Assembly: GCF_028463845.1 (NCBI RefSeq)
Contig: NZ_CP116805.1
Coordinates: forward strand, 2,910,001-2,974,000
DNA: 64,000 nucleotides
DNA from: Gimibacter soli
GTDB taxonomy: Bacteria; Pseudomonadota; Alphaproteobacteria; Sphingomonadales; Kordiimonadaceae
Direction: 5' to 3'
Each line of letters starts with the position of its first letter. Position 1 is the first letter of the stretch. A program made the position numbers and the translations under genes. The notes under the pieces were generated by a model that ran no database searches, was not told where the DNA came from, and saw only the letters and a list, made by a program, of their open reading frames with translations. Shown in pieces: positions 27,285-36,203 of this stretch.

Positions 27285-28388
27285 TTACTCCGTCTTGCCG
27301 GCGTCAGCCGGTTTCGTCTTGCTCAGTTCGTTCAGCGGCAGATAGGGAACAACGCCCGAGCCTGCCTTGTCGTCGATCACGATCTTGTCCATCCCGGTCA
27401 GGATTTCTTCCATGGTTTCAAGATACATGCGCTTGCGGGTCACATCCTTCGCCAGCTTGTATTCGTTGTAGACGCTGGTGAAACGGGAAGCCTCACCCTG
27501 TGCGTTGGCAACGATACGGGCGCGGTAAGCTTCGGCTTCCTGCTTCATCTGTTCGGCCGTACCACGGGCTTCGGGCACCACCTTGTTCGCATAGGCGTCG
27601 GCCTCGTTCTTCATACGCTGCTGGTCGGCTTCGGCGCGCTGCACATCAAGGAACGCGTCTTTCACCTCGGCCGGTGCTTCGGATTCGATGATCTGCACCC
27701 GTAGGATTTCGATCCCTGCACGGTAGCTGTCGATCGTGTCCTGGATCAGCTGCAGGGCATCGGCCTCGATCTGGCCGCGTGCGGTGGTGATGATCGGGGT
27801 GATCTTGTTCTGGCCCACCAGTTCGCGCATCGCGCTTTCGGAAACGCCTTTCACGGTGCCGTCAGGATCGCCGATGTTGAAAAGATAGCTGCCAAGGTCC
27901 TTGATGCGCCAGACGACGTTGAACTTGATATCAACGATATTCTCGTCCTGCGTCAGCATCAGGCTTTCGTCCGTCGCGCTTGAGGAAACCTGACGAAGGC
28001 CCGGGCGACCCATGGTGCCGCGGCTGCCGATCTCGATGGTTTTCTCGTCCGTCACGCCGCGCACTTCCACGGTTTCAACCGGGAAAGGCAGGTGCCAGTG
28101 CAGGCCGGGGCCGGCTGATTCCGTCCATTTGCCAAACTGCAGGACAACCGCCTGCTCGTTGGTTTCAACGCGGTAAAGGCCCGATGCCAGCCAGATCAGA
28201 AGGATTGCAAGGAAAATGAGGCCTGCGCCTCCCTTGCCGCCCGGCAATGCGCGGCGAAGCTGGTCCTGGCTTTTGCGGATCAGATCGTCGAGCTGCGGCG
28301 GTTCCGAGCCGCCGCCACCCGGTCGGCGCGGTCCGCCGCCGCCCCAGGGGTTCGGCCTTTCGCCGTCACCGTTCGATTGCCAAGGCAT
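27285..28388 (-). CDS. hflK: HflK, SPFH-family modulator of FtsH protease
   Basis: A 367-residue partner of HflC. The Gly/Pro-rich cytoplasmic N-terminus ('NPWGGGGPRRPGGGG') is typical of HflK. It is followed by a membrane helix (about 55-72), 'NEQAVVLQFGKWTESAGPGLHW', 'MLTQDENIVDIKFNVVWRI' and a coiled coil. The start at 28388 follows GGAGGGAG. A longer frame exists upstream but would run into the divergent promoter shared with mrp. HflK is the first gene of the operon continuing to degP. Confidence 0.95.
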   Translation of the reverse strand: MPWQSNGDGERPNPWGGGGPRRPGGGGSEPPQLDDLIRKSQDQLRRALPGGKGGAGLIFLAILLIWLASGLYRVETNEQAVVLQFGKWTESAGPGLHWHLPFPVETVEVRGVTDEKTIEIGSRGTMGRPGLRQVSSSATDESLMLTQDENIVDIKFNVVWRIKDLGSYLFNIGDPDGTVKGVSESAMRELVGQNKITPIITTARGQIEADALQLIQDTIDSYRAGIEILRVQIIESEAPAEVKDAFLDVQRAEADQQRMKNEADAYANKVVPEARGTAEQMKQEAEAYRARIVANAQGEASRFTSVYNEYKLAKDVTRKRMYLETMEEILTGMDKIVIDDKAGSGVVPYLPLNELSKTKPADAGKTE

Positions 28389-28465
28389 AGTTTTCTCCCT
28401 CCAGAATGGGGCGACGCAACGCCCCGTCAGATTATGTGGCAAGCACTTACTATATGTACTGCCCC

Positions 28466-28477
28466 AACATATATGTT
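28466..28477. promoter_or_regulatory. 12-bp palindrome in the hflK/mrp divergent region
   Basis: AACATATATGTT is a perfect palindrome in the 147-bp region between the divergent starts of hflK and mrp. It could be an operator or part of overlapping -10 elements; the whole segment is the most AT-rich part of the region. No regulator can be assigned. Confidence 0.35.
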
Positions 28478-28535
28478 AGGCACCAGCCTGCTGCAATGTT
28501 TGCCGGCCAAGAATCCCACGCGAGGAAAGCCTTTC

Positions 28536-29597
28536 ATGTCCGATCTTTCCGAATCCGCCATCCGATCCGCCCTTTCCGATGTCATCCGGGGCGACGCCAT
28601 CTCGGCCATCGTCATTGATGACGGCAGTGTCGGCATTGTCCTTGATTTCGGCAGCGACAAGCCGGCTGACGCAGGCGCCGTGCGTGCCCGCGCCGAGGCT
28701 GCAGTGAAGGGCATGCCCGGCGTTTCCTCGGTGAATGTCGTGATGACGGCAGCCAAGGCGCCGCCTGCAATGCCCTCCGGCGGCATGAAGCTCGGCGCAC
28801 ACGGCACCCCGCCGCCGCCGAAGCCGACGACCATTCCCGGCGTGCGGCATGTGGTCGCGGTGGCCAGCGGCAAGGGCGGCGTCGGCAAGTCGACAACATC
28901 CGTGAACCTTGCCCTCGCGCTGCGCGATCTTGGCCTTTCGGTTGGCATACTGGACGCCGATATCTTCGGGCCGAGCCTGCCGATGCTCCTTGGCATCAAT
29001 GAAAAACCGTCGCTGAAGGACGGGATGATCCAGCCTATCCTCAGCCACGGGGTAAAAGCCATGTCGATCGGTCTCCTTATCGATATCGATCAGCCGGTTG
29101 TGTGGCGCGGCCCCCGCGTGATGGGCGCGACCCAGCAGCTTCTGAAGGAAGTGGCATGGGGCCCACTGGATGTGCTGATTGTCGACATGCCGCCCGGCAC
29201 CGGCGACGTGCAGCTGACCATGGTGCAGCAGGCGACGCTGTCGGGTGCCGTGATCGTCTCGACCCCGCAGGATCTGGCGCTTATCGACGCGCGCAAGGGC
29301 CTTGCCATGTTCCGCAAGGTGAATGTGCCGATCCTTGGCATTGTCGAGAATATGAGCAGTTATCTGTGCCCTGCCTGCGGCCATGAAGCCCATATCTTCG
29401 GGCACGGCGGTGCTGCGGAAGCGGCGTCGGAGCTGGACGCACCCTTCCTTGGCGGTATCCCGCTTGATATGAAAATCCGCCTGAGTGCGGACGAAGGCAA
29501 TCCGATTGTGGAAAGCGCGCCGGACAGCCCGGAAGCCGCCGCCTACAGACGCATCGCGAAGGCAGTGGCTGCGAGCCTTAACGCCGTTCCAGCGTGA
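28536..29597 (+). CDS. mrp: Mrp/NBP35-family Fe-S carrier ATPase
   Basis: A 353-residue protein with an N-terminal MIP18-like (DUF59) domain (about 1-85), a Pro-rich linker and a deviant-Walker P-loop ATPase ('VASGKGGVGKSTTSVNLA'). It also has 'VDMPPGTGDVQLT' and the 'CPACG' pair that binds a bridging 4Fe-4S cluster near the C-terminal third. It delivers iron-sulfur clusters to apoproteins. The start at 28536 is preceded by GAGGAAAG. Its 3' end overlaps the convergent folA by 20 bases. Confidence 0.95.
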   Translation: MSDLSESAIRSALSDVIRGDAISAIVIDDGSVGIVLDFGSDKPADAGAVRARAEAAVKGMPGVSSVNVVMTAAKAPPAMPSGGMKLGAHGTPPPPKPTTIPGVRHVVAVASGKGGVGKSTTSVNLALALRDLGLSVGILDADIFGPSLPMLLGINEKPSLKDGMIQPILSHGVKAMSIGLLIDIDQPVVWRGPRVMGATQQLLKEVAWGPLDVLIVDMPPGTGDVQLTMVQQATLSGAVIVSTPQDLALIDARKGLAMFRKVNVPILGIVENMSSYLCPACGHEAHIFGHGGAAEAASELDAPFLGGIPLDMKIRLSADEGNPIVESAPDSPEAAAYRRIAKAVAASLNAVPA

Positions 29598-30063
29598 CGA
29601 AGGAATAGGCCGGGCGGCCCTCTTCCGCCGGGTGGCTTTCGCGGGTGACCTCGCGCCACTCAGCCGAGTCAAGCGCCGGGAAGCTGGCGTCGCCGTCCAC
29701 CAGCACGTCAACTTCGGTCAGGTGAATACGGCCCACCTTCGGCAGGGCTTGTCGGTAGATATCGGCGCCGCCGATCACCATCACCGTGTCGCTCGCCTCG
29801 CCCGCCAGCGCGATACCGGCCTCAAGGCTTGTCGTCGCGTCCACCCCCTCGGCGCGCCAGTCCGCGTTGCGGGTCACCACGATGTTGCGACGACCAGGCA
29901 AGGGGCGCCCGATGGATTCAAAGGTCTTGCGGCCCATCACCACCGGCTTGCCCATCGTCACGGCCTTGAAATGCTTCAGGTCAGCCGGCAGGTGCCACGG
30001 CAGGCCGTTGTCGCGTCCGATGATGCGGTTGGCCGCCATGGCGACGACGATTTCAAGGGTCAT
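29578..30063 (-). CDS. folA: dihydrofolate reductase
   Basis: A 161-residue enzyme that reduces dihydrofolate to tetrahydrofolate. Seen are 'VAMAANRIIGRDNGLPWHLPADLKHFK' with the catalytic-site Trp and acidic residue, 'VVMGRKTFESIGRPLPGR' and 'VMVIGGADIYRQALP' (NADPH). A GTG codon three codons upstream could also start. In many alphaproteobacteria thyA and folA are adjacent and followed by hflK. Here they are about 9 kb apart with the hydroxyproline island between them. Confidence 0.96.
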   Translation of the reverse strand: MTLEIVVAMAANRIIGRDNGLPWHLPADLKHFKAVTMGKPVVMGRKTFESIGRPLPGRRNIVVTRNADWRAEGVDATTSLEAGIALAGEASDTVMVIGGADIYRQALPKVGRIHLTEVDVLVDGDASFPALDSAEWREVTRESHPAEEGRPAYSFVTLERR

Positions 30064-30093
30064 GGAACTCACTTTCAGGGCCGGGCCGATGCG

Positions 30094-31974
30094 TCAGATC
30101 ATCGACATATCGCTGTCTTCGGGGTCACTCTCTGCCGCGACCAGCGGGAAATCGCACCAGAAATTGGTGCCTTCGCCAACCTTGCTTTCAACCGAGATGG
30201 AACCGCCCATGCGGGTTGAAAGCTCACGGCAGATGGCAAGGCCAAGGCCCACGCCGCCAAAGGCGCGGGTGCGGGCACCATCAACCTGCGAGAAACGCTC
30301 GAACAGGGTCGACAGCTTTTCCTCCGGGATGCCGATGCCGGTATCCTTGACCGACATGCGCCAGCCGGGGCCATCCTTGCGTTCAATAGCGGTGAAGGCG
30401 ATGCGGATGCTGCCATTGTTGGTGAACTTCACGGCGTTCGTCACCAGATTGATCAGAATCTGCCGCAAGCGCAGCGAGTCGCCCATGATTCGGTTCGGCA
30501 GGTTCGGATCGACCTGCAGGCTGAGCTCAAGCCCTTTTTCCTCGGCGCTTTGGCCAAGAAGGGAAATGACGCGGTTGCCGATTTCCGGCAGCGACAGCGG
30601 TGAGCGCTCGATCACCGTCTTGCCGGCCTCCAGCTTCGCAAGATCGAGGATATCGTTGATCAGCTGCAGCAGATGCGCCCCGCTTACATGGATGTCGTTC
30701 GCATATTCGACATAGCGCCCATCCCCGATGGGGCCGAGCGACTGGTTCTTCAGAAGTTCCGAAAAGCCGAGGATGGCGTTCAGCGGCGTACGCAGTTCGT
30801 GGCTCATTGTCGCCAGGAATTCTGACTTCGCCGTGTTCGCCGTTTCGGCGTTGCGGCGCGCGTCATCCAGATCCTGGTTCAGGTGCTGCAGAAGCTTGTA
30901 ATGTTCTTCCAGCTCAAGGTGCGCGTCCTTCAGGGCCTGCGTACGGCGGTTGACGATTTCCACAATCCGCTCGGCGCGACGCGACTGCGAACCGATGATG
31001 ACCAGAAGCAGGCAACCGATGATGATCCAGGTGATCACCACGGCAACCGGACGGCTATAATCCAGCGGGAAAAACTCTGCGGGCGCCCACAGGGTCATCC
31101 GCCATTCGCCGCTGCCGATCATGCGGGTCGACTGGAAGACATAGTCTTCAGGCTTCCATGCATTTCTGTCGATCGCTTCAAGCTTGTCGCCGCGCACCAC
31201 GAGCGAAAGCCCGTAGCTTTCCGGCATCCCGATGCCGTCGATCTGCAGGCCGTAGCCTTCGAAGCGCGAATCCACCAGTAGCTCGGTTGAAACGCTGGCC
31301 ATATCGATAATCTGCAGGATAGCCCCGGCAAGGCGGGACTTTTCGGAACTGAACGGCGTGATCAACAGCACGCCATACTCAACCCCGAAATACTCCGCTG
31401 CTTGCGGGTCCAGGGGGGCGGCGAGGATACGCCTGCCAGCGCTTGCCTCCACAATCATGTGGCGGACCTGCGGCAGGCCGGCTAGGTCAACGCCCACCAT
31501 TGCGTCAGCCTTTTCGGCGTCGCGGCCCCAAACGAAGAAGGCCGGGAAGCGGAAACCGCTTTCTGTGGCGGATGGCATGTCGCGGATGGCGAAATTCTCG
31601 ACCTTCAGCTCCCGCGCCAAGGCCTGTACCCGCGCATCGGATTCCGAGGTGGCTCGCAGTGCGCCAATAACAAAGGCGCGACCATTTGACAGCGCGGCCT
31701 CGTTGGCAACAAAGCGCCTGAACTGATCGGCTTCGAGCTTGTCGACCACATTATAGATGGCGAAGATATTGCCGGCAGCCCGCAGGTTTGACGCGAATTG
31801 CCCATTCAAACGCTCGGCAAGAATGCCCGAAACCGCCTGAAAGCGTGCTTCAGCAACCTCGCGTGAGACGTTCAGCGCCTCGCGTGCCGTGATGGCCGCC
31901 ATCGCCGCTGTTACCAGAACAACGGCCGCGTGAACCAGCAGGCTGCGCACGTTTTTATTCTGGCGCTCCGGCAA
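30094..31974 (-). CDS. membrane sensor histidine kinase with CHASE-like periplasmic domain
   Basis: A 626-residue kinase. Two membrane helices (about 10-30 and 310-330) bracket a periplasmic region with CHASE-like features ('RAFVIGALRATSES', 'RFPAFFVWGRD', 'MVGVDLAGLPQ'). A coiled coil leads to the HisKA domain with the phospho-acceptor in 'ATMSHELRTPLNAILGF' (about 395). The HATPase domain follows: N box 'LINLVTNAVKFT', 'DTGIGIPEEKL' and 'GGVGLGLAICREL'. No receiver domain or adjacent response regulator is visible, so the output is unknown. It lies between folA and the hydroxyproline regulator on the same strand. Confidence 0.9.
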   Translation of the reverse strand: MPERQNKNVRSLLVHAAVVLVTAAMAAITAREALNVSREVAEARFQAVSGILAERLNGQFASNLRAAGNIFAIYNVVDKLEADQFRRFVANEAALSNGRAFVIGALRATSESDARVQALARELKVENFAIRDMPSATESGFRFPAFFVWGRDAEKADAMVGVDLAGLPQVRHMIVEASAGRRILAAPLDPQAAEYFGVEYGVLLITPFSSEKSRLAGAILQIIDMASVSTELLVDSRFEGYGLQIDGIGMPESYGLSLVVRGDKLEAIDRNAWKPEDYVFQSTRMIGSGEWRMTLWAPAEFFPLDYSRPVAVVITWIIIGCLLLVIIGSQSRRAERIVEIVNRRTQALKDAHLELEEHYKLLQHLNQDLDDARRNAETANTAKSEFLATMSHELRTPLNAILGFSELLKNQSLGPIGDGRYVEYANDIHVSGAHLLQLINDILDLAKLEAGKTVIERSPLSLPEIGNRVISLLGQSAEEKGLELSLQVDPNLPNRIMGDSLRLRQILINLVTNAVKFTNNGSIRIAFTAIERKDGPGWRMSVKDTGIGIPEEKLSTLFERFSQVDGARTRAFGGVGLGLAICRELSTRMGGSISVESKVGEGTNFWCDFPLVAAESDPEDSDMSMI

Positions 31975-32221
31975 GGACGATTACCCCAACAAACCGCCCC
32001 GCTTCTGCGTGGAGCCTTTCAAGGCTCCGGCCACCGCGTGGGACGAATAATAGTCAAACGAAACATCTTCGTAACAAAAGTCCGGCCCGTCTGTCACCAC
32101 GGGATTGCGTTTCAAACGGCACAGCCGAAACGAAACAGCAAAAGCACGGCCTGAAGTCAGCCTGGCATATTTTGGGTATGACACAACCGGTGGCTGGAAT
32201 GCCAGCAACTTTGACAGGGCT

Positions 32222-32908
32222 TCATCCCGCAGCGAACTGCTGCCGCAGGTCCATGAGCGTTCCTTCGATATGCGCCTTCAGAAGCTTCTCCGTCTGCGCT
32301 CCGTCCCGCGCAAGCCATGCGTCCAGAAGCGCCTGATGTTCAAGGTGAGCGCGGTCCTCGCGGCCTGCGGGCTGCAAGTGGGCAATCACATAGCGTTCAG
32401 AAAGGATTTCCAGACGCTCGACCAGATTGGTCGTCAGCATGCGGCCTGCCGGGCGAACGAGCGAGGTGTGGAAGGCCCGGTTGCGTGCCGCTACCTCGCC
32501 CAGATTGTCGGCTGCCGCGCGGTCCAGCGCCTCGAAAGCCGCGCGGGCAGCGGCCTGATGCTGTTCGGTAGCAGCGAGGCAACCGGCGGCGGCGGCGGCG
32601 GGTTCGATCACCAGCCGCAGGGCGAAAATCTCGTCAGCTTCATCCGCGCTCATCGCCCGCACGAAATAGCCCCGGTTGGGCATGCTGACGATCAGGCCTT
32701 CCTGTTCCAGCCGAGCGAGCGCTTCACGCAGCGGAATTTTGCTGATGCCAAGCTCAGTCGCCAGCACGTCCTGCCGGATCGGTGCGCTTGTCGGGATGCG
32801 GCCGGTAACGATCCGTTCCCGCATGATCTCGAACACGCGCTCGGCCAGCGTGCGGACCACGAGACCCGCCTGCCCCGGCTCGCCTTCCATCTGTGGCAGA
32901 CTGCTCAT
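32222..32908 (-). CDS. GntR-family regulator with FCD domain, probable hydroxyproline-operon repressor
   Basis: A 228-residue regulator. The N-terminal winged helix ('LATELGISKIPLREALARLEQEGLI', about residues 45-75) precedes an all-helical FCD ligand domain with 'ALRLVIEPAAAAAG', 'NRAFHTSLV' and 'EHQALLDAW'. In FCD proteins the D/H residues of these motifs bind metal and a carboxylate ligand. Its ATG overlaps the stop of the hydroxyproline epimerase gene, so it is the last gene of that operon. A perfect palindrome matching the FadR-type operator pattern sits in the divergent promoter at 34861-34876, which supports autoregulation and control of the island. Confidence 0.9.
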   Translation of the reverse strand: MSSLPQMEGEPGQAGLVVRTLAERVFEIMRERIVTGRIPTSAPIRQDVLATELGISKIPLREALARLEQEGLIVSMPNRGYFVRAMSADEADEIFALRLVIEPAAAAAGCLAATEQHQAAARAAFEALDRAAADNLGEVAARNRAFHTSLVRPAGRMLTTNLVERLEILSERYVIAHLQPAGREDRAHLEHQALLDAWLARDGAQTEKLLKAHIEGTLMDLRQQFAAG

Positions 32909-33903
32909 GTCACATGGAACCCCTGCCAGAAAGTATCCGCCCGGTCGATCCAGATGGTGTTGAAGCCGGTCGCAATCGCCGACCCTTCTATCGAAGGCAC
33001 GATGGCCTTCTGGTCGCCCAGCATCACCTCGTCTTCCACCCGACCGATGAACCGGCTGCAGATATAGCTTTCATGGACAAAGGCATCGCCCTTGACGAGC
33101 CTGCCGGTCGCCGCGAGATGCGCCAGCCGCGCCGAGGTGCCGGTGCCGCAAGGGCTGCGGTCGATGGCTTTCTCGCCGTAGAAGACCGCATTGCGGCCAT
33201 CGGCGCCTTCGCCTTTCGGTGCATCCGCCCACAGGATATGGCTGACACCCCGGATCGTGTCGTTCTCGGGATGGACGGGCTCGTACGCCGCACGAACCAG
33301 CTGCCGGATTTCACGGCTGAGGTTCACGATGCGCGACGCACCAAGGTCATCAAGGCTTTTGTAAGCCCCTTGCGGTTCGATGATGGCGTAGAAGTTGCCA
33401 CCGTAGGCGACATCAATCGAGAGCGGCCCGAAATCCGGCACATCGATCCTGATGCCCTGCGCCGCGAGGAAGGACGGCACGTTGCGTATCTTGACCGAGG
33501 TGACCTTGTCGCCTTCGGTTTTGTAATCGATCTCGATCACACCTGCCGGCACCTCGACCCGGAGCTTGCCGGGGCTAGACGGCCGGATCAGCCCGTGCTC
33601 GAGCCCAAAGGTCACCATGCCGATGGTGCCGTGGCCGCACATGGGCAGGCAGCCCGAGGTTTCGATGAACAGGATGCCGACATCGCAGTCCTCGCGGGTC
33701 GGCGGATACAGGAATCCGCCCGACATCATGTCGTGCCCGCGCGGCTCGAAGCAGAGCCCGGTCCTGATCCAGTCGAAACGCGCCATGAAATCCTGACGGC
33801 GTTCCGACATGGTCGCCCCTTTGAGAAGCGGTGCACCGCCGGCCACCAGCCGGACAGGATTGCCGGCCGTGTGCCCGTCGATGCAGAAGAAGGTGTGGCG
33901 CAT
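32905..33903 (-). CDS. 4-hydroxyproline 2-epimerase (proline racemase family)
   Basis: A 332-residue member of the proline racemase superfamily. The two catalytic positions are both cysteine: 'PMCGHGTIG' (about residue 90) and 'SPCGTGTSARLA' (about residue 250). Cys/Cys marks racemases and epimerases, whereas dehydratases have Thr at the second site. Together with the neighbours this points to conversion of trans-4-hydroxy-L-proline to cis-4-hydroxy-D-proline rather than proline racemisation. It is flanked by the DapA-like gene 9 bp upstream and the regulator overlapping downstream. Confidence 0.9.
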   Translation of the reverse strand: MRHTFFCIDGHTAGNPVRLVAGGAPLLKGATMSERRQDFMARFDWIRTGLCFEPRGHDMMSGGFLYPPTREDCDVGILFIETSGCLPMCGHGTIGMVTFGLEHGLIRPSSPGKLRVEVPAGVIEIDYKTEGDKVTSVKIRNVPSFLAAQGIRIDVPDFGPLSIDVAYGGNFYAIIEPQGAYKSLDDLGASRIVNLSREIRQLVRAAYEPVHPENDTIRGVSHILWADAPKGEGADGRNAVFYGEKAIDRSPCGTGTSARLAHLAATGRLVKGDAFVHESYICSRFIGRVEDEVMLGDQKAIVPSIEGSAIATGFNTIWIDRADTFWQGFHVT

Positions 33904-33912
33904 GGCGGCCCC

Positions 33913-34827
33913 TTATGCTGCCTTGTTGCTGTTCAGCGTCGGGCGGGTGGCGGCGGCCTTTTCGACCATGGCAATCACCTCGGCACGGCGTGCACCGGTC
34001 AATTTCTGGCGCGGCGGACGCACGCGTTCAGACCCGCGACCCATCACCTGCTCGGCAAGCTTGATCGATTGCACAAGATCATGCTCGGCGTCCAGATGCA
34101 GAAGCGGCATGAACCAGCGATAAATGGTGAGGGCGGTTTCCATGTCGCCGCGATCAATGGCCGCGACAAGCTCGACCGATTCCTGCGGGAAGGCGTTGGT
34201 CAGCCCCGAAACCCAGCCACGTGCACCAAGGACAAGCCCTTCAAAGGCCACGTCATCGAGCCCGGCAAAAACAACAAACCGGTCACCCACTGCATTGATC
34301 GTGTCGGTGAAGCGGCGGGTATCGGGGGCCGATTCCTTGATCGCCACGATGTTTTTCACGTCCACGAGCTCGGCAAGCACGGCGGTATCGATCACCGTGC
34401 GGTAAGCGGGCGGGTTGTTATAAAGCATGATCGGCAGGCCCATCGAGGCTGCAACCGTTTTGAAATGCGCCGCGAGCTCAGCCGGTTTCGGTACATAGAC
34501 CATCGGGGGCAGCAGCATCAGGCCGTCCGCACCCGCCTTTTCAGCGGCAACTGCATAGGCCGACGCGCGCTTGGCATCATATTCCGAAACGCCGGTGATA
34601 ACCGGCACCCGGCCATTCACCACTTCGACGATGGCCTTCAAAACCTCGACCTTTTCAGGAATTTCGAGCGAATTGTTCTCGCCAACGGTTCCAAGCGCGA
34701 TCACGCCATTGACGCCGTCCCGGATCAGATCGTCCACCACCCGCTGCGTATCAGCGAGATCGATAGACATATCTTCTTTGAACTGGGTTGTGACTGCGGG
34801 GAAGACACCCTTCCATGTGATTGACAT
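33913..34827 (-). CDS. DapA-family lyase, probable pyrroline-4-hydroxy-2-carboxylate deaminase
   Basis: A 304-residue (beta/alpha)8 Schiff-base enzyme of the DHDPS/NAL superfamily. Family blocks are 'GTVGENNSLEIPEKVEVL', 'LLPPMVYVPKP', 'LPIMLYNNPPAYR' with the proton-relay Tyr, and 'NIVAIKESAPDTRR' with the Schiff-base Lys. Its place between the epimerase gene and the divergent dehydrogenase suggests the deaminase that forms alpha-ketoglutarate semialdehyde in hydroxyproline catabolism. True dihydrodipicolinate synthase is less likely because lysine genes are absent here. It is the first gene of the minus-strand arm. Confidence 0.88.
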   Translation of the reverse strand: MSITWKGVFPAVTTQFKEDMSIDLADTQRVVDDLIRDGVNGVIALGTVGENNSLEIPEKVEVLKAIVEVVNGRVPVITGVSEYDAKRASAYAVAAEKAGADGLMLLPPMVYVPKPAELAAHFKTVAASMGLPIMLYNNPPAYRTVIDTAVLAELVDVKNIVAIKESAPDTRRFTDTINAVGDRFVVFAGLDDVAFEGLVLGARGWVSGLTNAFPQESVELVAAIDRGDMETALTIYRWFMPLLHLDAEHDLVQSIKLAEQVMGRGSERVRPPRQKLTGARRAEVIAMVEKAAATRPTLNSNKAA

Positions 34828-34860
34828 CTGGTTAGACCTTGCGTTCGTTGTTCGAGATAT

Positions 34861-34876
34861 ATATCGTATACGATAT
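34861..34876. promoter_or_regulatory. 16-bp perfect palindrome, predicted GntR/FCD operator
   Basis: ATATCGTATACGATAT is self-complementary, and its core TCGTATACGA matches the TNGTNNACNA pattern bound by FadR-subfamily GntR regulators. It sits in the 80-bp region between the divergent DapA-like and DadA-like genes, about 35 bp from each start. The FCD/GntR gene is in the same cluster, so this is the obvious site for coordinate control of both arms. Confidence 0.75.
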
Positions 34877-34907
34877 TCGATTTACGAAAACAATAGGGCG
34901 GGGGACC

Positions 34908-36203
34908 TTGGGCGAAATATTCATTGTCGGTGGCGGCGTTGTGGGCCTCTGCGCAGGTGTGCGGCTTGCGGAAGCGGGCGCCAGTGTCACGCTTGTCGAC
35001 AAGGCTCCGGACGCGCCTTCGGGAAGTGCCCCCTGCACCTTCGGCACGCCTCAAGCCCCTTCATGGGGAAATGCCGGCCATATCGCTGTGGAGCAAACCG
35101 CCCCGCTCGCCTCCGGCGCCATGATCCGCTCCGCCCCCAAACGGCTTTTCTCCCTCGGCGGCGCGCTTGGCTTGCCCCTCAATGCTATCTCCGCCTGGGC
35201 GCCCTTCGCTGCCCGGCTGGTGCGCGCCGCCACCCCTGCCCGTTTCGCCACCGGCCACAATGCCCTGAAAGGCCTGCTCGCGGACGCTTTGCCCGCATGG
35301 AAAGATATGGCAACCACCATCGAAGCGCCGAATCTGGTGCGGGATGAAGGGCATATCGTTGTATGGGAAAGCCCAGAGAGCGCAGCACGCGGCTATGCCG
35401 CATGGATGGGCGAAGACATCGGCACCGCGACGCTGGATCATCTGGACGCCAAATCACTGATGGACGCGCAGGCACTGGTGCGCGGCGGCGTGACGCTGGC
35501 GGACGGTATAAGGTTCAGCCACACCGGCCAGATTACCGATCTTGCGCGCCTGCAGGCTTCGCTGCGCGCGCATTTCGAGCGCCTCGGCGGCACGATCATC
35601 ACCGGCACCGCGACCCTCGCACGCAACGACAACCGCGCCCAAGTACGGCTTGATAGCGGCGAAACGCTGAAGCCCGAAACGATCCTCGTCACCGCTGGTG
35701 TGGGTGCCGGGCGGATCATGGAAGCCCTTGGCCACCGGGTGCCCATCATTGCCGAGCGCGGCTATCATATCAGGGCATCTGCCGAGGACTGGCCAGCCGA
35801 CATGCCGCCGCTCGTTTTCGAAGACCGTTCGATGATTGTCACCCGCTATACTGACTGCGTGCAGGCGGCGAGCTTTGTGGAATTCGGTCGCCCGGACACG
35901 CCCGCCGACCCCACCAAATGGGAAAGGCTTGAACGCCATATCGCAGCGCTCGGCCTGCCCTTTGGCAAGCGGCTGCAACGATGGATCGGCGCGCGGCCCA
36001 CACTGCCGGATTATCTGCCCGCCATCGGCCGCAGCAGCCTTGCGGACAATCTGGTCTATGCCTTCGGGCACCAGCATCTGGGCCTGACGCTCGCCCCTGT
36101 CACCGCGGGGCTCGTCACGGATATCATTTCAGGCGCCAGCCCACGTCTCGACCTTGCCCCGCTGGCTGTCGAGCGTTTCGGGTTTCGAAAGGAAACAGCA
36201 TGA
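34908..36203 (+). CDS. DadA-like FAD-dependent D-amino-acid (D-hydroxyproline) dehydrogenase
   Basis: A 431-residue flavoprotein of the DAO family. The FAD-binding motif opens the protein ('IFIVGGGVVGLCAGVRLAEAGASVTLVD'). Later blocks include 'SWGNAGHIAVEQTAPLASG', 'ERGYHIRASAED' and C-terminal 'IGARPTLPDYLPAIG...HLGLTLAPVTAGLV'. The expected reaction is oxidation of cis-4-hydroxy-D-proline to the pyrroline. A short insertion rich in Pro/Thr precedes the SWGNAG motif. I chose TTG at 34908, right after GGGGGACC, because a start further upstream would put the palindromic operator inside the gene. The stop overlaps the peptidase start. Confidence 0.88.
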   Translation: MGEIFIVGGGVVGLCAGVRLAEAGASVTLVDKAPDAPSGSAPCTFGTPQAPSWGNAGHIAVEQTAPLASGAMIRSAPKRLFSLGGALGLPLNAISAWAPFAARLVRAATPARFATGHNALKGLLADALPAWKDMATTIEAPNLVRDEGHIVVWESPESAARGYAAWMGEDIGTATLDHLDAKSLMDAQALVRGGVTLADGIRFSHTGQITDLARLQASLRAHFERLGGTIITGTATLARNDNRAQVRLDSGETLKPETILVTAGVGAGRIMEALGHRVPIIAERGYHIRASAEDWPADMPPLVFEDRSMIVTRYTDCVQAASFVEFGRPDTPADPTKWERLERHIAALGLPFGKRLQRWIGARPTLPDYLPAIGRSSLADNLVYAFGHQHLGLTLAPVTAGLVTDIISGASPRLDLAPLAVERFGFRKETA

